Shown here one piece after another: positions 1-9,806 of a stretch of 64,000 nucleotides of DNA. The notes beneath the pieces are model-generated. The model searched no databases, was not told the origin of the DNA, and saw only the letters and a list, made by a program, of their open reading frames with translations. Positions within the stretch are counted from its first letter, which is position 1. Every line of letters begins with the position of its first letter. The stretch is from positions 1-64,000 of the forward strand of contig NZ_CANMFC010000001.1 in assembly GCF_947497025.1 (NCBI RefSeq). The letters are read 5' to 3'. Source of the DNA: an uncultured Kushneria sp. (GTDB lineage: Bacteria; Pseudomonadota; Gammaproteobacteria; Pseudomonadales; Halomonadaceae). A program made the position numbers and the translations under genes.

Positions 1-182
1 GAAGCGCGCAGACGGGCAGCGACCTCGGCCGCCGCGTGATGGGCGGGTCGGGCAAACAGAAAGTTGGCCCGTGAGGGTCGATAACGACAGCGTTTCAGCC
101 GACGTCTGTGATTGTCCTGGAAGAGAATAGTGCGCCCTAAATTGCCCTCGCGGCCCATCGTGGCCCTGTCTGATAATGGCAT
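1..182 (-). CDS. Possible 5' part of an unrecognised gene, cut by window edge
   Basis: An open frame reads leftward from ATG at 182 to the window edge with no stop (60 codons). The peptide starts MPLSDRATMGREG and is rich in Arg and Ala. A second in-frame ATG lies at 158. No strong Shine-Dalgarno precedes either start, and I recognise no family. The frame lies just beyond the yajR terminator, which would suit a separate transcription unit. Codon third positions are only moderately GC-rich, so this may be non-coding. Confidence 0.35.
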   Translation of the reverse strand, partial: MPLSDRATMGREGNLGRTILFQDNHRRRLKRCRYRPSRANFLFARPAHHAAAEVAARLRA

Positions 183-210
183 TTTTCTGTCGTACCATGA
201 ATTAAAGACA

Positions 211-241
211 ATAAAAAAGACATCCATCAGGATGCCTTTTT
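211..241 (-). terminator. Rho-independent terminator of yajR
   Basis: Read on the minus strand, a 7-bp stem (GGCATCC with GGATGTC, one G-T pair) closes a TGAT loop and is followed by TTTTTT. It lies about 30 nt past the yajR stop. Confidence 0.8.
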
Positions 242-273
242 ATGAATAATTATTTCTGAAAGCAGAGTCTGAA

Positions 274-1641
274 TTACGACGATATCTGCAGCCAGTGCGT
301 CAGCGCTTCTCGATCAATAGAGTCGCGATCAACCTTCAAATAAGCTACATCCTCTTCCTTGACGACCAATGCATCTTCGATGCCTTTAATGTTCTTGAGC
401 TCTCTACTGCACTCGCTACTATCAGTGATTTTTTTCCCCTTTAGAGAAATAACTTCACTTGAAAGATGCTTGGGGACAGTCATGTTAAGGATGGACAGAA
501 ACCATAAGGCACCGAGTGCAGCGGCAAAAAGAAAGACGGCGTCGATACCGAAATGACCGGCCACTGCGCCGCCCAGACCGCCGCCCACGCTGGCGCCCAA
601 AAACTGACTGGTAGAATACACACCCATGGCCGTGCCTTTGGCGCCCGCAGGGGAGAGCTTGCTGATCATGGACGGCAGCATGGCTTCCATCAGATTAAAG
701 CCGGTAAAGAATACCAACAGCAGCAGGATCAATACCCACTTGGTCTGTCCTGTCTCGCCAAGGCCCAGAAGTGCCAGAGTCATGGCAATCACCGCGCCCA
801 TGAATACCATTTTCATGTGGCGATATTTCTCTGCCGCAATGATCAATGGCACCATGGCAAAAAAGCCAACCGCCATGACAGGAAGGTATACCCAACCATG
901 ATACTGGGCATCAATGCCGAGGTTTTCGAGCCTGAGCGGCAGGGCAATGAAGCAGCCTGTCAAAATGGCATGAAGGGCAAAAATTGAGAAATTCAGACGC
1001 AGGAGTTCGCTCTGAAACAGCATTTTTCTCAATTGCCGAGGGTCTACACCGACATCACGATGTTGTCTTGCCGGCGCTGCAGGTACCAGTCGCCAGAGAA
1101 TCAAAAGACCAACAAGCGCCAGAAGGGCCGTACTCCAGAAAACGCCTGAAAGTCCGAATACCTCTGCCAGAAACGGTCCCAGTGCCATAGCCAGACCAAA
1201 GGCAACGCCAATGCTTATGCCAATGGCTGCCATGGCAGTAGTTCTTGTTTCCTCTCTGGTCTTGTCTGCCAGCAATGCCATAAGAGCACCGGCGATGGCG
1301 CCACTGCCCTGTAAACAGCGACCGGCAATAACGCCGTAGATGGAGGTTGAAAGTGCAGCCATGACACTGCCTGCAAAAAAAAGCAGCAACCCAAGGGCGA
1401 TAATCTGTTTGCGACCCAAGCGATCGGAAAGCGTGCCAAAGGGAATCTGCAAGATGGCCTGTGTCAGACCATAACCGCCAAGCGCAATGCCGATCAGAAA
1501 TGGTGTGGCGCCCTCAAGCTCTCGCGCATAAAGAGCAAGTACAGGCAGTACCATGAAAAGCCCCAGCATGCGAAAAGCATACAATATGCCCAGGCCGGTG
1601 ATGGCACGGTACTCGCCCGCATTCAATGAAATTCGTTTCAT
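274..1641 (-). CDS. yajR: YajR-type MFS transporter with C-terminal cytosolic domain
   Basis: 455 residues, the same size class as E. coli YajR. It is an inner-membrane major facilitator with about 12 hydrophobic segments over residues 12-390. The signature loop after TM2 is visible at residues 69-80 (GTLSDRLGRKQI). The last ~60 residues leave the membrane and look like the small ferredoxin-like (YAM) domain that distinguishes YajR. The substrate is unknown; the family is presumed to be proton-coupled efflux. CCGGAG precedes the ATG. In E. coli yajR also sits beside the cyo operon, downstream of cyoE; here it lies upstream of cyoA and divergent from it. The family call is firm and the function open. 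Confidence 0.85.
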   Translation of the reverse strand: MKRISLNAGEYRAITGLGILYAFRMLGLFMVLPVLALYARELEGATPFLIGIALGGYGLTQAILQIPFGTLSDRLGRKQIIALGLLLFFAGSVMAALSTSIYGVIAGRCLQGSGAIAGALMALLADKTREETRTTAMAAIGISIGVAFGLAMALGPFLAEVFGLSGVFWSTALLALVGLLILWRLVPAAPARQHRDVGVDPRQLRKMLFQSELLRLNFSIFALHAILTGCFIALPLRLENLGIDAQYHGWVYLPVMAVGFFAMVPLIIAAEKYRHMKMVFMGAVIAMTLALLGLGETGQTKWVLILLLLVFFTGFNLMEAMLPSMISKLSPAGAKGTAMGVYSTSQFLGASVGGGLGGAVAGHFGIDAVFLFAAALGALWFLSILNMTVPKHLSSEVISLKGKKITDSSECSRELKNIKGIEDALVVKEEDVAYLKVDRDSIDREALTHWLQISS

Positions 1642-2291
1642 GATTCTCCGGAGACCTTGAAGCAGGCCCTTATTTTAACGGTCTGACCATACATGGATGA
1701 AGCGCTGAAAAAGGCCTGGTCGAGGGATGGTGGAACAGGCTACCCATGTGACGAATGGAATTGAGAGAAGGTTCCATGTATCATGCCGCGGTGTTTTGTC
1801 GCAGTGGTTCAAGGCTGTTTACCCGATATTTTTGCCTGTTGTTGTTTAAGAATGCTTTCATGAAGCGGTGCGGTGGCGAAGTGCCTACTCACACGAAGGC
1901 ATCGTGAAGGCGTGCACTCTAATGATAAAGTCTAAATAAGGCTTTATCGCAGCACTTGAAGTCAACGGGCGAAAAACTGAACAATAGCGGTGGCAGTGTA
2001 TAGTGCCATGCAGGGCTGTCATGCCTGCGGCTTTCAGTCAGTCAGATGACGTTCATGTCACCTCCTTGCTGGGAGCAGTCACAGGCAGGGAACATCCGTC
2101 CAGGACAGTCACTTCCAATGATAAAACCATCAGACACTCCTGCAGCGTCAGGCTGTCTGGCGCGGTAAATGCCGTCCGTGAACGTTGCTGTCAGGTCGTG
2201 ATCGGAAGCGGGCAGGTACCTGTCACGCATTTCCGGCCCTGTGGTCGGGTAAAAGCGAAGTGTTCAAGCTGGCCGTTCAAGAGAGCGTGAG
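1642..2291. other. 650-bp yajR/cyoA intergenic control region
   Basis: No convincing gene. The open frames here have unlikely composition and no ribosome-binding sites. It must hold the yajR and cyo promoters. Visible elements: GATAAAG-N11-CTTTATC inverted repeat at 1924-1948; a TATAGT -10-like box at 1998-2003 with only a weak -35; three tandem CAGT units near 2036-2047; a TGAC-N6-GTCA repeat near 2047-2060; and the palindrome CAGGTACCTG at 2213-2222. The length is unusual for this compact window. I saw no clear ANR/FNR half-site pair. Confidence 0.5.
1924..1948. repeat. Inverted repeat GATAAAG-N11-CTTTATC upstream of cyo
   Basis: Perfect 7-bp arms at 1924-1930 and 1942-1948. It lies about 340 bp before cyoA and 280 bp before yajR. 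It is a possible regulator site for either gene and is not followed by a T tract. Confidence 0.4.
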
Positions 2292-3173
2292 ATGAGAAAA
2301 TGGAACTATCCAGACATTCTGAAAAGAATGTCACTGCTTGCTACTGTCGCGTTTGTGCTCAGTGGTTGTACGGGGTCAAGCCTTCTTGATCCCAAGGGGC
2401 CAATCGGCGCTGAACAGAAATATCTGATCATGACATCGTTCTTCCTGATGATGATCGTGGTCATTCCCGTCATTGTCATGACGCTTTTGTTCGCGTGGCG
2501 TTACAACTACATCAAGAATGCAAAGTATTCGCCCAACTGGTCTCATTCCAACAAGATCGAAGTTGTGGTCTGGGCTGTTCCACTCGCCATTATCCTGATT
2601 CTGGGGATCCTGACATGGCGCAGCACCCACGCTCTGGATCCGCATCGCGTGCCCGAGTCTGACAGGGATCCAATCGTCATTCAGGTCATGGCGCTGGACT
2701 GGAAATGGCTGTTTGTCTATCCGGAACAGGGCATTGCCTCTGTCAATGAGCTGGCCTTCCCGGTGGATACGCCGATCGAGTTCCGTGTGACCTCCAACAG
2801 TGTCATGAACTCCTTCTTCATCCCGCAGCTTGGCAGCCAGATCTACGCCATGGCTGGTATGGAGAACACCGTTCATCTGCTGGCCAGCGAGGAAGGCACA
2901 TACCCCGGTATGTCGGCCAACTACAGCGGTCACGGGTTCAGCGGTATGCACTTCAAGGCATTGGCAACGTCGGATGAAGGTTTCCAGCAGTGGGTTGACA
3001 GTGTTCGACAGTCTTCGGAAACCCTGCAGCAGGATAGTTTCAACGAGCTGGCCAAACCCAGCCGAAACAACCCGGTCGAGTATTTCTCTTCCGTAACGCC
3101 TGGCCTGTATACCGATATTGTCAACAGTTACATCACGTCGGGCGATAGCTCGCATCATGGGGCTGAGGAGTAA
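2292..3173 (+). CDS. cyoA: Cytochrome bo3 ubiquinol oxidase subunit II
   Basis: 293 residues. The N-terminus is a lipoprotein signal with lipobox LSGC (Cys26), then two membrane helices (about 45-68 and 88-108) and a periplasmic cupredoxin-like domain. The CuA ligand set of cytochrome c oxidases is absent, as expected for a quinol oxidase. It is the first gene of cyoABCDE; cyoB starts 2 nt after its stop and uses a GGAG that lies inside the cyoA 3' end. The C-terminus carries a short HH pair. Confidence 0.97.
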   Translation: MRKWNYPDILKRMSLLATVAFVLSGCTGSSLLDPKGPIGAEQKYLIMTSFFLMMIVVIPVIVMTLLFAWRYNYIKNAKYSPNWSHSNKIEVVVWAVPLAIILILGILTWRSTHALDPHRVPESDRDPIVIQVMALDWKWLFVYPEQGIASVNELAFPVDTPIEFRVTSNSVMNSFFIPQLGSQIYAMAGMENTVHLLASEEGTYPGMSANYSGHGFSGMHFKALATSDEGFQQWVDSVRQSSETLQQDSFNELAKPSRNNPVEYFSSVTPGLYTDIVNSYITSGDSSHHGAEE

Positions 3174-3175
3174 AC

Positions 3176-5152
3176 ATGTTCGGCAAACTTAGTATCGAGG
3201 CCGTCCCCTACCACGAACCCATCGTTATGGTGGTTCTGGCCGTGGCGGCGGTGATGGGATTGGGAGTAGTTGCGGCTATTACCTATTTCAAGAAGTGGGG
3301 GTATCTCTGGAAGGAGTGGATTACCTCCGTGGATCACAAGCGACTGGGCGTGATGTATATCCTCGTCGCCATTGTCATGCTGATCCGTGGTTTTTCCGAC
3401 GCCATCATGATGCGCTCCCAGCAGGCTATTGCCTCGGGTGGCGCAGAGGGCTATCTGCCGCCCGAACACTATGACCAGATCTTTACCGCGCACGGCGTCA
3501 TCATGATCTTTTTCATGGCCATGCCGTTCATGGTGGGTCTGATGAATATTGCCGTACCGCTGCAGATCGGTGCTCGCGACGTTGCCTTCCCGTTTCTGAA
3601 CTCGTTGAGCTTCTGGCTTACGGTTGCCGGCGTTATTCTGGTCAACGTCTCTCTGGGTGTGGGCGAGTTTGCTGCTACCGGCTGGCTGGCCTATCCGCCG
3701 CTGTCCGATATTCAGTACAGTCCGGGCGTTGGCGTGGATTACTGGATATGGAGTCTACAGATATCAGGTATCGGTACACTGCTGACCGGTGTGAACTTCT
3801 TCGTCACCATTCTGAAGATGCGTGCCCCCGGCATGACCCTGATGAAAATGCCGATGTTCACCTGGACGGCGCTGTGCACCAACGTCCTGATCATCACGGC
3901 CTTCCCGATCCTGACGGTCACCATCGCACTGCTGACGCTTGACCGTTACATCGGCACCCATTTCTTTACCAATGACATGGGCGGCAACCAGATGATGTAC
4001 GTCAACCTCATCTGGGCGTGGGGCCACCCCGAAGTCTACATTCTGGTACTGCCTGCTTTCGGTATCTTCGCCGAGGTTGTTGCGACCTATTGCAAGAAGC
4101 GTCTGTTCGGCTACACCTCGATGGTCTATGCCACGGTCGCCATTACCGTACTGTCGTTCATTGTCTGGCTGCACCACTTCTTCACCATGGGTGCCGGTGC
4201 CAACGTGAACTCCTTCTTTGGTATCGCCACGATGATCATTGCGATCCCGACCGGGGTCAAAATCTTCAACTGGCTGTTCACCATGTATGAAGGTCGAGTT
4301 CAGTTCACTGTTCCGATGGCCTGGACGCTGGGCTTTCTCATCACCTTCACGATTGGTGGTATGACCGGTGTACTGCTGGCCGTGCCGGGCGCTGACTATG
4401 TACTGCACAACAGTCTGTTTTTGATCGCGCACTTCCATAACGTCATCATCGGCGGCGTTGTCTTCGGTTATCTGGCAGGTTTCACCTACTGGTTCCCGAA
4501 AGTGTTCGGATTCAAACTCGACGAAAAGCTTGGCAAGGCCTCTGCATGGTGCTGGATCGTGGGCTTCTTCACGGCCTTCATGCCGCTGTATGCACTCGGC
4601 TTCATGGGCATGACCCGTCGTCTGAACAGCTACGACAATCCGGACTGGCATTTCCCGTTGATCATCGCCGCCATTGGCGCCCTGATCATCGCCTGTGGTA
4701 TTGCCTGTCAGCTGCTGCAGCTTTTTGTCAGCATCAAGAATCGTCACCAGAACATCGACGAAACCGGTGATCCGTGGGGCGGTCGTACGCTGGAATGGTC
4801 CATTCCTTCACCGGCTCCGTTCTACAACTTCGCACATACGCCTGTTGTTGAAGAGCGTGACGCTTTCTGGCACATGAAGGAGAAGGGCATCAGCGAGCAG
4901 AAGCCCGCCGAATACCAGGATATCCACATGCCGAAAAACACCTCGGCCGGATTCTTCATCGGTATCATTGCTTCTGTCTTCGGCTTTGCGCTGATCTGGC
5001 ATATCTGGTGGCTGGCCATCGTTTCCGCTATCGGTATCTTCGTCACCATGGTGCTGCGTACCTTCAACGACGATATTGACTATTACGTTCCTGCTGCCGA
5101 AGTCGAGCGCATCGAAAGTCAGCGTTATCAAAAATTGTCAAATCAGGCGTAA
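3176..5152 (+). CDS. cyoB: Cytochrome bo3 ubiquinol oxidase subunit I
   Basis: 658 residues with the full haem-copper catalytic set at E. coli positions: His106 and His421 (haem b), His419 (haem o3), His284, His333 and His334 (CuB), and Tyr288 in HPEVY. Quinone-site residues Arg71, Asp75, His98 and Gln101, D-channel Asn124/Asp135/Glu286 and K-channel Lys362 are all present. It is therefore predicted to be a fully proton-pumping quinol oxidase in the inner membrane. cyoC follows after 3 nt. Confidence 0.98.
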   Translation: MFGKLSIEAVPYHEPIVMVVLAVAAVMGLGVVAAITYFKKWGYLWKEWITSVDHKRLGVMYILVAIVMLIRGFSDAIMMRSQQAIASGGAEGYLPPEHYDQIFTAHGVIMIFFMAMPFMVGLMNIAVPLQIGARDVAFPFLNSLSFWLTVAGVILVNVSLGVGEFAATGWLAYPPLSDIQYSPGVGVDYWIWSLQISGIGTLLTGVNFFVTILKMRAPGMTLMKMPMFTWTALCTNVLIITAFPILTVTIALLTLDRYIGTHFFTNDMGGNQMMYVNLIWAWGHPEVYILVLPAFGIFAEVVATYCKKRLFGYTSMVYATVAITVLSFIVWLHHFFTMGAGANVNSFFGIATMIIAIPTGVKIFNWLFTMYEGRVQFTVPMAWTLGFLITFTIGGMTGVLLAVPGADYVLHNSLFLIAHFHNVIIGGVVFGYLAGFTYWFPKVFGFKLDEKLGKASAWCWIVGFFTAFMPLYALGFMGMTRRLNSYDNPDWHFPLIIAAIGALIIACGIACQLLQLFVSIKNRHQNIDETGDPWGGRTLEWSIPSPAPFYNFAHTPVVEERDAFWHMKEKGISEQKPAEYQDIHMPKNTSAGFFIGIIASVFGFALIWHIWWLAIVSAIGIFVTMVLRTFNDDIDYYVPAAEVERIESQRYQKLSNQA

Positions 5153-5155
5153 CAC

Positions 5156-5785
5156 ATGTCGACACAATCAATGACCAATCAGGACGCTCATGCCCACGGG
5201 CATGAGCACGATGACCATGAGCATCATGATCCAGTAGCGACCAAGGTATTTGGTTTCTGGATCTACATCATGAGTGACTGCGTACTGTTTGCATCGATTT
5301 TTGCAACCTACGCAGTGCTTGGCACGAACTATGCCGGTGGCCCCACCTCGCATGAGCTGTTCGAGCTGCCCTTTGTTCTGGTGGAAACCTTCGTACTGCT
5401 GGCCAGTAGCTTCATGATCGGGCTGGCAACGCTTGCCATGAACAAGGGCAACAAGCAGGGCACCATGCTCTGGCTGGCTCTGACGCTGATACTGGGCGCG
5501 GTATTCGTCAGTCTGGAAATCTATGAGTTCCATCACTTCATTTCCGAAGGGGCCGGACCTCAGCGCAGTGCCTTCCTGTCGTCCTTCTTTACGCTGGTCG
5601 GCACGCACGGTCTGCACGTTACCTCGGGTGTCATCTGGGCCATTATTCTCCTGATCCAGATTGCCACCAAGGGTCTGAACGACATGAACCGGTCGCGCCT
5701 GATGTGTCTGAGCCTGTTCTGGCACTTCCTGCACATCATCTGGATCTGCGTCTTCACCATCGTCTATCTGATGGGGGTCATCTAA
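5156..5785 (+). CDS. cyoC: Cytochrome bo3 ubiquinol oxidase subunit III
   Basis: 209 residues, five predicted membrane helices. The family N-terminus is extended by a very His-rich stretch: seven His between residues 12 and 24, mixed with Asp and Glu, before the first helix. The stop overlaps the cyoD start (TAATG), implying coupled translation. Subunit III supports assembly and stability of the oxidase. The His tract looks capable of metal binding, which is inference. Confidence 0.96.
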   Translation: MSTQSMTNQDAHAHGHEHDDHEHHDPVATKVFGFWIYIMSDCVLFASIFATYAVLGTNYAGGPTSHELFELPFVLVETFVLLASSFMIGLATLAMNKGNKQGTMLWLALTLILGAVFVSLEIYEFHHFISEGAGPQRSAFLSSFFTLVGTHGLHVTSGVIWAIILLIQIATKGLNDMNRSRLMCLSLFWHFLHIIWICVFTIVYLMGVI

Positions 5786-6120
5786 TGTCCAATCAGCACC
5801 ATTCACAGGAAAGTCACGATCATGGCAGCGTCAAGTCCTATACCACGGGCCTGATTCTTTCCATCATCCTGACCGTCATTCCCTTTGGTCTGGTCATGAC
5901 CGGCGCACTGTCGGCCATGACAACACTGGCTGCCATCATGATCATGGCAGTGGTTCAGATCGTGGTACAGGTCGTGTATTTCCTTCACCTTAATGAAGGT
6001 TCCGGACCGCGCTGGAACATGATCTCGCTGTGGTTCACGATCCTGATCGTAGGCATCGTGGTCGTCGGTTCGGTATGGATCATGTTCCATCTCAATCACA
6101 ACCTGATGGTAGGGATGTAA
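5785..6120 (+). CDS. cyoD: Cytochrome bo3 ubiquinol oxidase subunit IV
   Basis: 111 residues from the ATG overlapping the cyoC stop. A longer in-frame reading from 5704 lies inside cyoC and is not credible. Three membrane helices are expected and seen. The N-terminus again carries His (H5, H6, H11, H13). CyoD helps assemble subunit I and CuB. Confidence 0.95.
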   Translation: MSNQHHSQESHDHGSVKSYTTGLILSIILTVIPFGLVMTGALSAMTTLAAIMIMAVVQIVVQVVYFLHLNEGSGPRWNMISLWFTILIVGIVVVGSVWIMFHLNHNLMVGM

Positions 6121-6133
6121 GAAGCCTGTCCCG

Positions 6134-7042
6134 ATGCTCAAAAGATATCTCCTGCTAACGAAGCCGGGCATTGTCTTCGGCAATCTGATCTCGGTAACAG
6201 GGGGATTCTTTCTGGCCTCGAGAGGAAGCATCGACCTGGTGTTGTTTTTCGCCACCGTTATCGGGGTGTCGCTGGTCGTTGCTTCCGGTTGTGTATTCAA
6301 TAATGTCATTGATCGTGACATTGACGAGTACATGGCGCGCACGCAAAAGCGTGCGCTTGTCGAAGGCACGATTGATGTTCGCTCTGCGCTGATCATGGCC
6401 TGCCTGCTGGGTACAGCAGGCTTTTTACTTTTATTGATGGTTGCCAATCCGCTGGCTGCGGGTGTGGCCCTGTTTGGTTTTGCCATTTACGTTGGCGCCT
6501 ATAGCCTCTGGCTCAAACGTCATTCGGTTCATGGCACGCTGATCGGTAGTCTGTCCGGTGCTGCACCTCCGGTCATTGGCTATTGCGCAGTCAGCAACCA
6601 GTTTGACCTTGGTGCGCTGCTGGTATTGTTGATTTTCAGTCTCTGGCAAATGCCGCATTCCTATGCAATTGCCATTTTCAGGCTGGAAGATTATCGGGCC
6701 GCCTCCATTCCCGTGCTTTCTGTTGCAAAGGGTGTGGCTTCTGCCAAGCGCCAGACAGTTGCCTACATTGTGGCGTTTGGTTTGGCCGCCACGCTCCTGA
6801 CGTTGACGGGGTATACCGGCTACGTCTACCTGGTGGTCATGACTGTCATGACGCTTTACTGGCTCTACATTGCCATTACCCGTTATGGCCAGGGCGATGA
6901 TAGCCGCTGGGCCCGTCAGCTTTTTGGGATTTCGATACTGGTCGTCACTGTTCTGAGTGCCGTCATGGCGATCGATTACCAAAAGCCTGCTTCGGAAATC
7001 ACAACGGCACAGCTTGACCTGAAAGCACCTCTACACGTCTAA
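6134..7042 (+). CDS. cyoE: Protohaem IX farnesyltransferase (haem O synthase)
   Basis: 302 residues, polytopic UbiA-family prenyltransferase. The first Asp-rich motif NxxxDxxxD is at Asn56/Asp60/Asp64. It converts haem B to haem O for the binuclear centre of CyoB. It is the last gene of the operon, 13 nt after cyoD. A strong but not T-tailed hairpin follows at 7049-7083. Confidence 0.97.
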   Translation: MLKRYLLLTKPGIVFGNLISVTGGFFLASRGSIDLVLFFATVIGVSLVVASGCVFNNVIDRDIDEYMARTQKRALVEGTIDVRSALIMACLLGTAGFLLLLMVANPLAAGVALFGFAIYVGAYSLWLKRHSVHGTLIGSLSGAAPPVIGYCAVSNQFDLGALLVLLIFSLWQMPHSYAIAIFRLEDYRAASIPVLSVAKGVASAKRQTVAYIVAFGLAATLLTLTGYTGYVYLVVMTVMTLYWLYIAITRYGQGDDSRWARQLFGISILVVTVLSAVMAIDYQKPASEITTAQLDLKAPLHV

Positions 7043-7048
7043 TCAATT

Positions 7049-7083
7049 CAATGCTGTATTGACGTTCCGGTCGATCAGCATTG
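7049..7083 (+). terminator. Hairpin after cyoE, possible terminator
   Basis: CAATGCTG and CAGCATTG form a perfect 8-bp outer stem, and a shorter inner stem (ATTGAC with GTCGAT, one wobble) lies inside. Only CCTTT follows instead of a run of T, so termination would be partial at best. It could instead stabilise the cyo mRNA end. Confidence 0.45.
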
Positions 7084-7233
7084 CCTTTCATGCTTGCCTG
7101 ATGTGGTTGTCTTTGCTTTTGTTGGTCCGTGGTCATGCGACATGATGTCCCGAGGCTTTCACTTTTTCGCGTGAATGCTCTAACTTCATAGTTTCCGTGA
7201 CTGTCCAGAACCCAAGGCAGGAGAGCCAAGCCA

Positions 7234-8640
7234 ATGCTGGGGTTTGAAGCTTTAGACCTGGCGCGCTTCCAGTTCGCCTTTACCGTTTCCTTTCATATTC
7301 TTTTTCCCGCTTTTTCGATCGGCCTTGCAAGTTACCTGATGGTGCTGGAAGGGCTGTGGTTAAAAACGGGTAACGAGATTTACCATAATCTGTACCGCTT
7401 CTGGGTGCGCATCTTTGCCGTGGTCTTCGGTCTGGGGGTTGTCTCCGGTGTTGTCATGGCCTATGAGTTCGGCACCAACTGGAGTGGCTTTGCCGAAAGG
7501 GCTGGCGACATTACCGGGGTGCTATTGACCTATGAGGTGTTGACGGCCTTTTTCATGGAAGCCGGCTTCCTCGGCATCATGCTGTTCGGTGAAGGGCGGG
7601 TCAGTAGACGGTTGCATTTTTCGGCAACCTGCCTCGTAGCCGTTGGTACCCTGATTTCGATGACCTGGATCCTGATGTCCAACAGCTGGATGCAGACCCC
7701 AGCCGGCTATGAGGTCATCGATGGGCGCTTTGAGCCATCCAACTGGCTCGAGATCATGTTCAACCCGTCCTTCCCGTATCGCATTGTCCATATGGGACTG
7801 GCTGCCTTTATTTCGGTCGGATTTGTTGTTGGAGGTGTGGGCGCCTACCACCTTCTGCGCAACCGTCGTGACCAGGCCGCACGCAAGATGTTCTCCATGG
7901 CAATGTGGGCCATTCTGGTTGCGCTGCCTGTACAGATCATTGCAGGCGACATGCACGGCCTGAATACGCTGGAACATCAGCCTGCCAAGGTAGCGGCGAT
8001 GGAAGGCCACTGGGAGAACGAGCCAGACCAGAAGGGTATGCCACTGGTGCTGTTTGCTCTGCCAAGCATGAATGACGCTGCCAATCACTTTGAGCTGAAG
8101 GTTCCCTATGCCAGCAGCCTGATCCTGACCCACACACTTGATGGCAAGATTCAGGGGCTCAAGGACTGGCCTCGTGACGAATGGCCTGATGTGCCACTGG
8201 TATTCTGGAGCTTCAGAATCATGGTGGGACTGGGCATGCTGATGCTGGGCATGGGCGTCGTGGGGCTGTTTCTGCGCTGGAGAGGGCAGCTTTATGAGGC
8301 TCGCTGGTTCCAGCGGCTCGCCCTGTTTACAACACCGGTAGGCTTTATTGCCCTGCTGGCTGGCTGGATCACGACAGAAGCCGGTCGCCAGCCCTGGGTG
8401 GTCTACGGCATGCTGCGAACCGAAGACGCTGTCTCAATGCACAGTGTGGGCAGCATGCTGACAACGCTGATCGGCTTTATGGTTGTCTACGCCATCATCT
8501 TTGGCATCGGGATCTACTATATGTTGAGACTGATCCGGTCCGAGCCGATGAACATGGTGCCTTCCGGCGGGCCGGGCCATGAGCGTCAGCCCAAGCGGCC
8601 CATGTCGGCGGCCGACGGCAGTTTCGAAGAGCAAAATTGA
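7234..8640 (+). CDS. cioA: Cyanide-insensitive bd-type quinol oxidase subunit I
   Basis: 468 residues. CydA-family residues are present: His21 (b595), His186 and Met330 (b558), Glu101, Glu109, Lys252, Glu257, Glu380 and GRQPW at 382-386. Lys252 to Met330 is 78 residues, over 60 shorter than the corresponding span in E. coli CydA. This places the protein in the short Q-loop, CioA class. That class is typically cyanide-tolerant and does not pump protons, although it generates proton motive force by charge separation. The 191-bp gap to cyoE must carry its promoter. I saw no clear ANR box. The C-terminal ~25 residues are hydrophilic. Confidence 0.93.
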   Translation: MLGFEALDLARFQFAFTVSFHILFPAFSIGLASYLMVLEGLWLKTGNEIYHNLYRFWVRIFAVVFGLGVVSGVVMAYEFGTNWSGFAERAGDITGVLLTYEVLTAFFMEAGFLGIMLFGEGRVSRRLHFSATCLVAVGTLISMTWILMSNSWMQTPAGYEVIDGRFEPSNWLEIMFNPSFPYRIVHMGLAAFISVGFVVGGVGAYHLLRNRRDQAARKMFSMAMWAILVALPVQIIAGDMHGLNTLEHQPAKVAAMEGHWENEPDQKGMPLVLFALPSMNDAANHFELKVPYASSLILTHTLDGKIQGLKDWPRDEWPDVPLVFWSFRIMVGLGMLMLGMGVVGLFLRWRGQLYEARWFQRLALFTTPVGFIALLAGWITTEAGRQPWVVYGMLRTEDAVSMHSVGSMLTTLIGFMVVYAIIFGIGIYYMLRLIRSEPMNMVPSGGPGHERQPKRPMSAADGSFEEQN

Positions 8641-8649
8641 TGGGGAGCC

Positions 8650-9660
8650 ATGAGCATGACAATTGATCTGCCAGTCATCTGGTACCTGCTGATCGGTTTT
8701 GCTGTCGCCATGTACGTCATGATGGACGGCTTTAGCCTGGGCGTCGGAATCCTGTTTCCCTTCATCAAGGGCGACGAGAATCGCGATGTCATGATGAATA
8801 CTGTGGCACCGGTATGGGATGGCAACCAGACGTGGATGATTCTGGGGGGGGCCGGTCTTTATGGTGCCTTCCCATTGGCGTATTCGGTCATTCTGCCCGC
8901 CATGTATCTTCCCTTGATCCTGATGCTGCTGGCATTGATCTTTCGGGGAATTGCCTTTGAGTTTCGCTTTAAATCGAACCGTTCACGCAAATGGTTTGAC
9001 CTTGCATTCAGCGGCGGTGCCATGGTGGCGACCTTTAGTCAGGGTGTAGTGCTTGGCGGCATCATCAATGGCCTGGCGGTTTCGGAGCGTGCCTACCAGG
9101 GCGGCACCTTTGACTGGTTCTCACCATTTGCGTTGTTTACTGGACTGGCGCTCATGGCAGGTTATGCACTGCTGGGCGCCGGTTGGTTGATCATGAAAAC
9201 CGAAGGGGATCTGCAAAAGCGGTTTTATCAGCTGGCCCGTCCCCTGACGCTATTGCTGGTGGCTTCCATGATCGTCATCAGTGTGTGGACGCCGCTTTCC
9301 AATGGTCGAATTGCCGAACGCTGGTTTACCTTTCCCAATATTGCCTGGTTTGCACCGGTGCCGATTCTGGTCGCCCTGCTTTCCTGGAGTATCTGGAACG
9401 GGGTGACGCATAGCCATGAGCGTCGTCTGTTTTTCAAGGTGCTGGGACTGTTCTTTCTCGGGCTCTCGGGGCTGGTCATCAGCTTTTTCCCCTTGATCAT
9501 TCCGCCGGACATTACGCTTTGGGATGCGGCTTCGGCTCGGGCCAGCCAGTCGTTCCTGATTGTTGGCTATGTCATTCTGGTGCCCATTGTGCTCATTTAC
9601 ACGGCCTACAGTTATTATGTCTTTCGAGGCAAGGTGCGTGCCGGTGAGGGCTATCACTAG
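8650..9660 (+). CDS. cioB: Cyanide-insensitive bd-type quinol oxidase subunit II
   Basis: 336 residues, CydB family, about eight hydrophobic segments, with the typical N-terminal MMDGFSLG and PVWDGNQTW regions. It pairs with CioA to form the haem bd heterodimer. GGGAG precedes the ATG at 8650; a second ATG two codons on is possible. No CydX-like small gene follows; a strong terminator comes 27 nt after the stop. Confidence 0.94.
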   Translation: MSMTIDLPVIWYLLIGFAVAMYVMMDGFSLGVGILFPFIKGDENRDVMMNTVAPVWDGNQTWMILGGAGLYGAFPLAYSVILPAMYLPLILMLLALIFRGIAFEFRFKSNRSRKWFDLAFSGGAMVATFSQGVVLGGIINGLAVSERAYQGGTFDWFSPFALFTGLALMAGYALLGAGWLIMKTEGDLQKRFYQLARPLTLLLVASMIVISVWTPLSNGRIAERWFTFPNIAWFAPVPILVALLSWSIWNGVTHSHERRLFFKVLGLFFLGLSGLVISFFPLIIPPDITLWDAASARASQSFLIVGYVILVPIVLIYTAYSYYVFRGKVRAGEGYH

Positions 9661-9686
9661 GATCAAATCCTGCGTTCAGAGATTAC

Positions 9687-9720
9687 AAAGGGTACCCAAA
9701 CGGGTACCCTTTTTGTTTTT
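9687..9720 (+). terminator. Terminator of cioAB
   Basis: AAGGGTACCC with GGGTACCCTT around an AAAC loop, followed by TTTGTTTTT. The arms are perfect. Confidence 0.92.
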
Positions 9721-9788
9721 CGTGCATTGCACTGGTTTCTAAAGAACAATGTCCGCCGCAATGCAGGCGGATAAAAGGATTTCAGGAT

Positions 9789-9806
9789 ATGAACACAACG
9801 CCATGA
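9789..9806 (+). other. Five-codon mini-ORF overlapping the birA start
   Basis: ATG AAC ACA ACG CCA TGA. The TGA overlaps the birA ATG in an ATGA arrangement, and AGGA at 9776-9779 is well spaced for this start. It could couple translation into birA. There is no proof it is used. Confidence 0.3.

Noticed and set aside
2003..2290. 95-residue frame before cyoA
   Set aside because: Unlikely composition, no ribosome-binding site, and it occupies the cyo promoter region.
3764..4747. 327-residue minus-strand frame opposite cyoB, and a similar one opposite cyoA
   Set aside because: Very rich in charged and Gln/His residues as expected for the antisense of membrane protein codons; no start signals.
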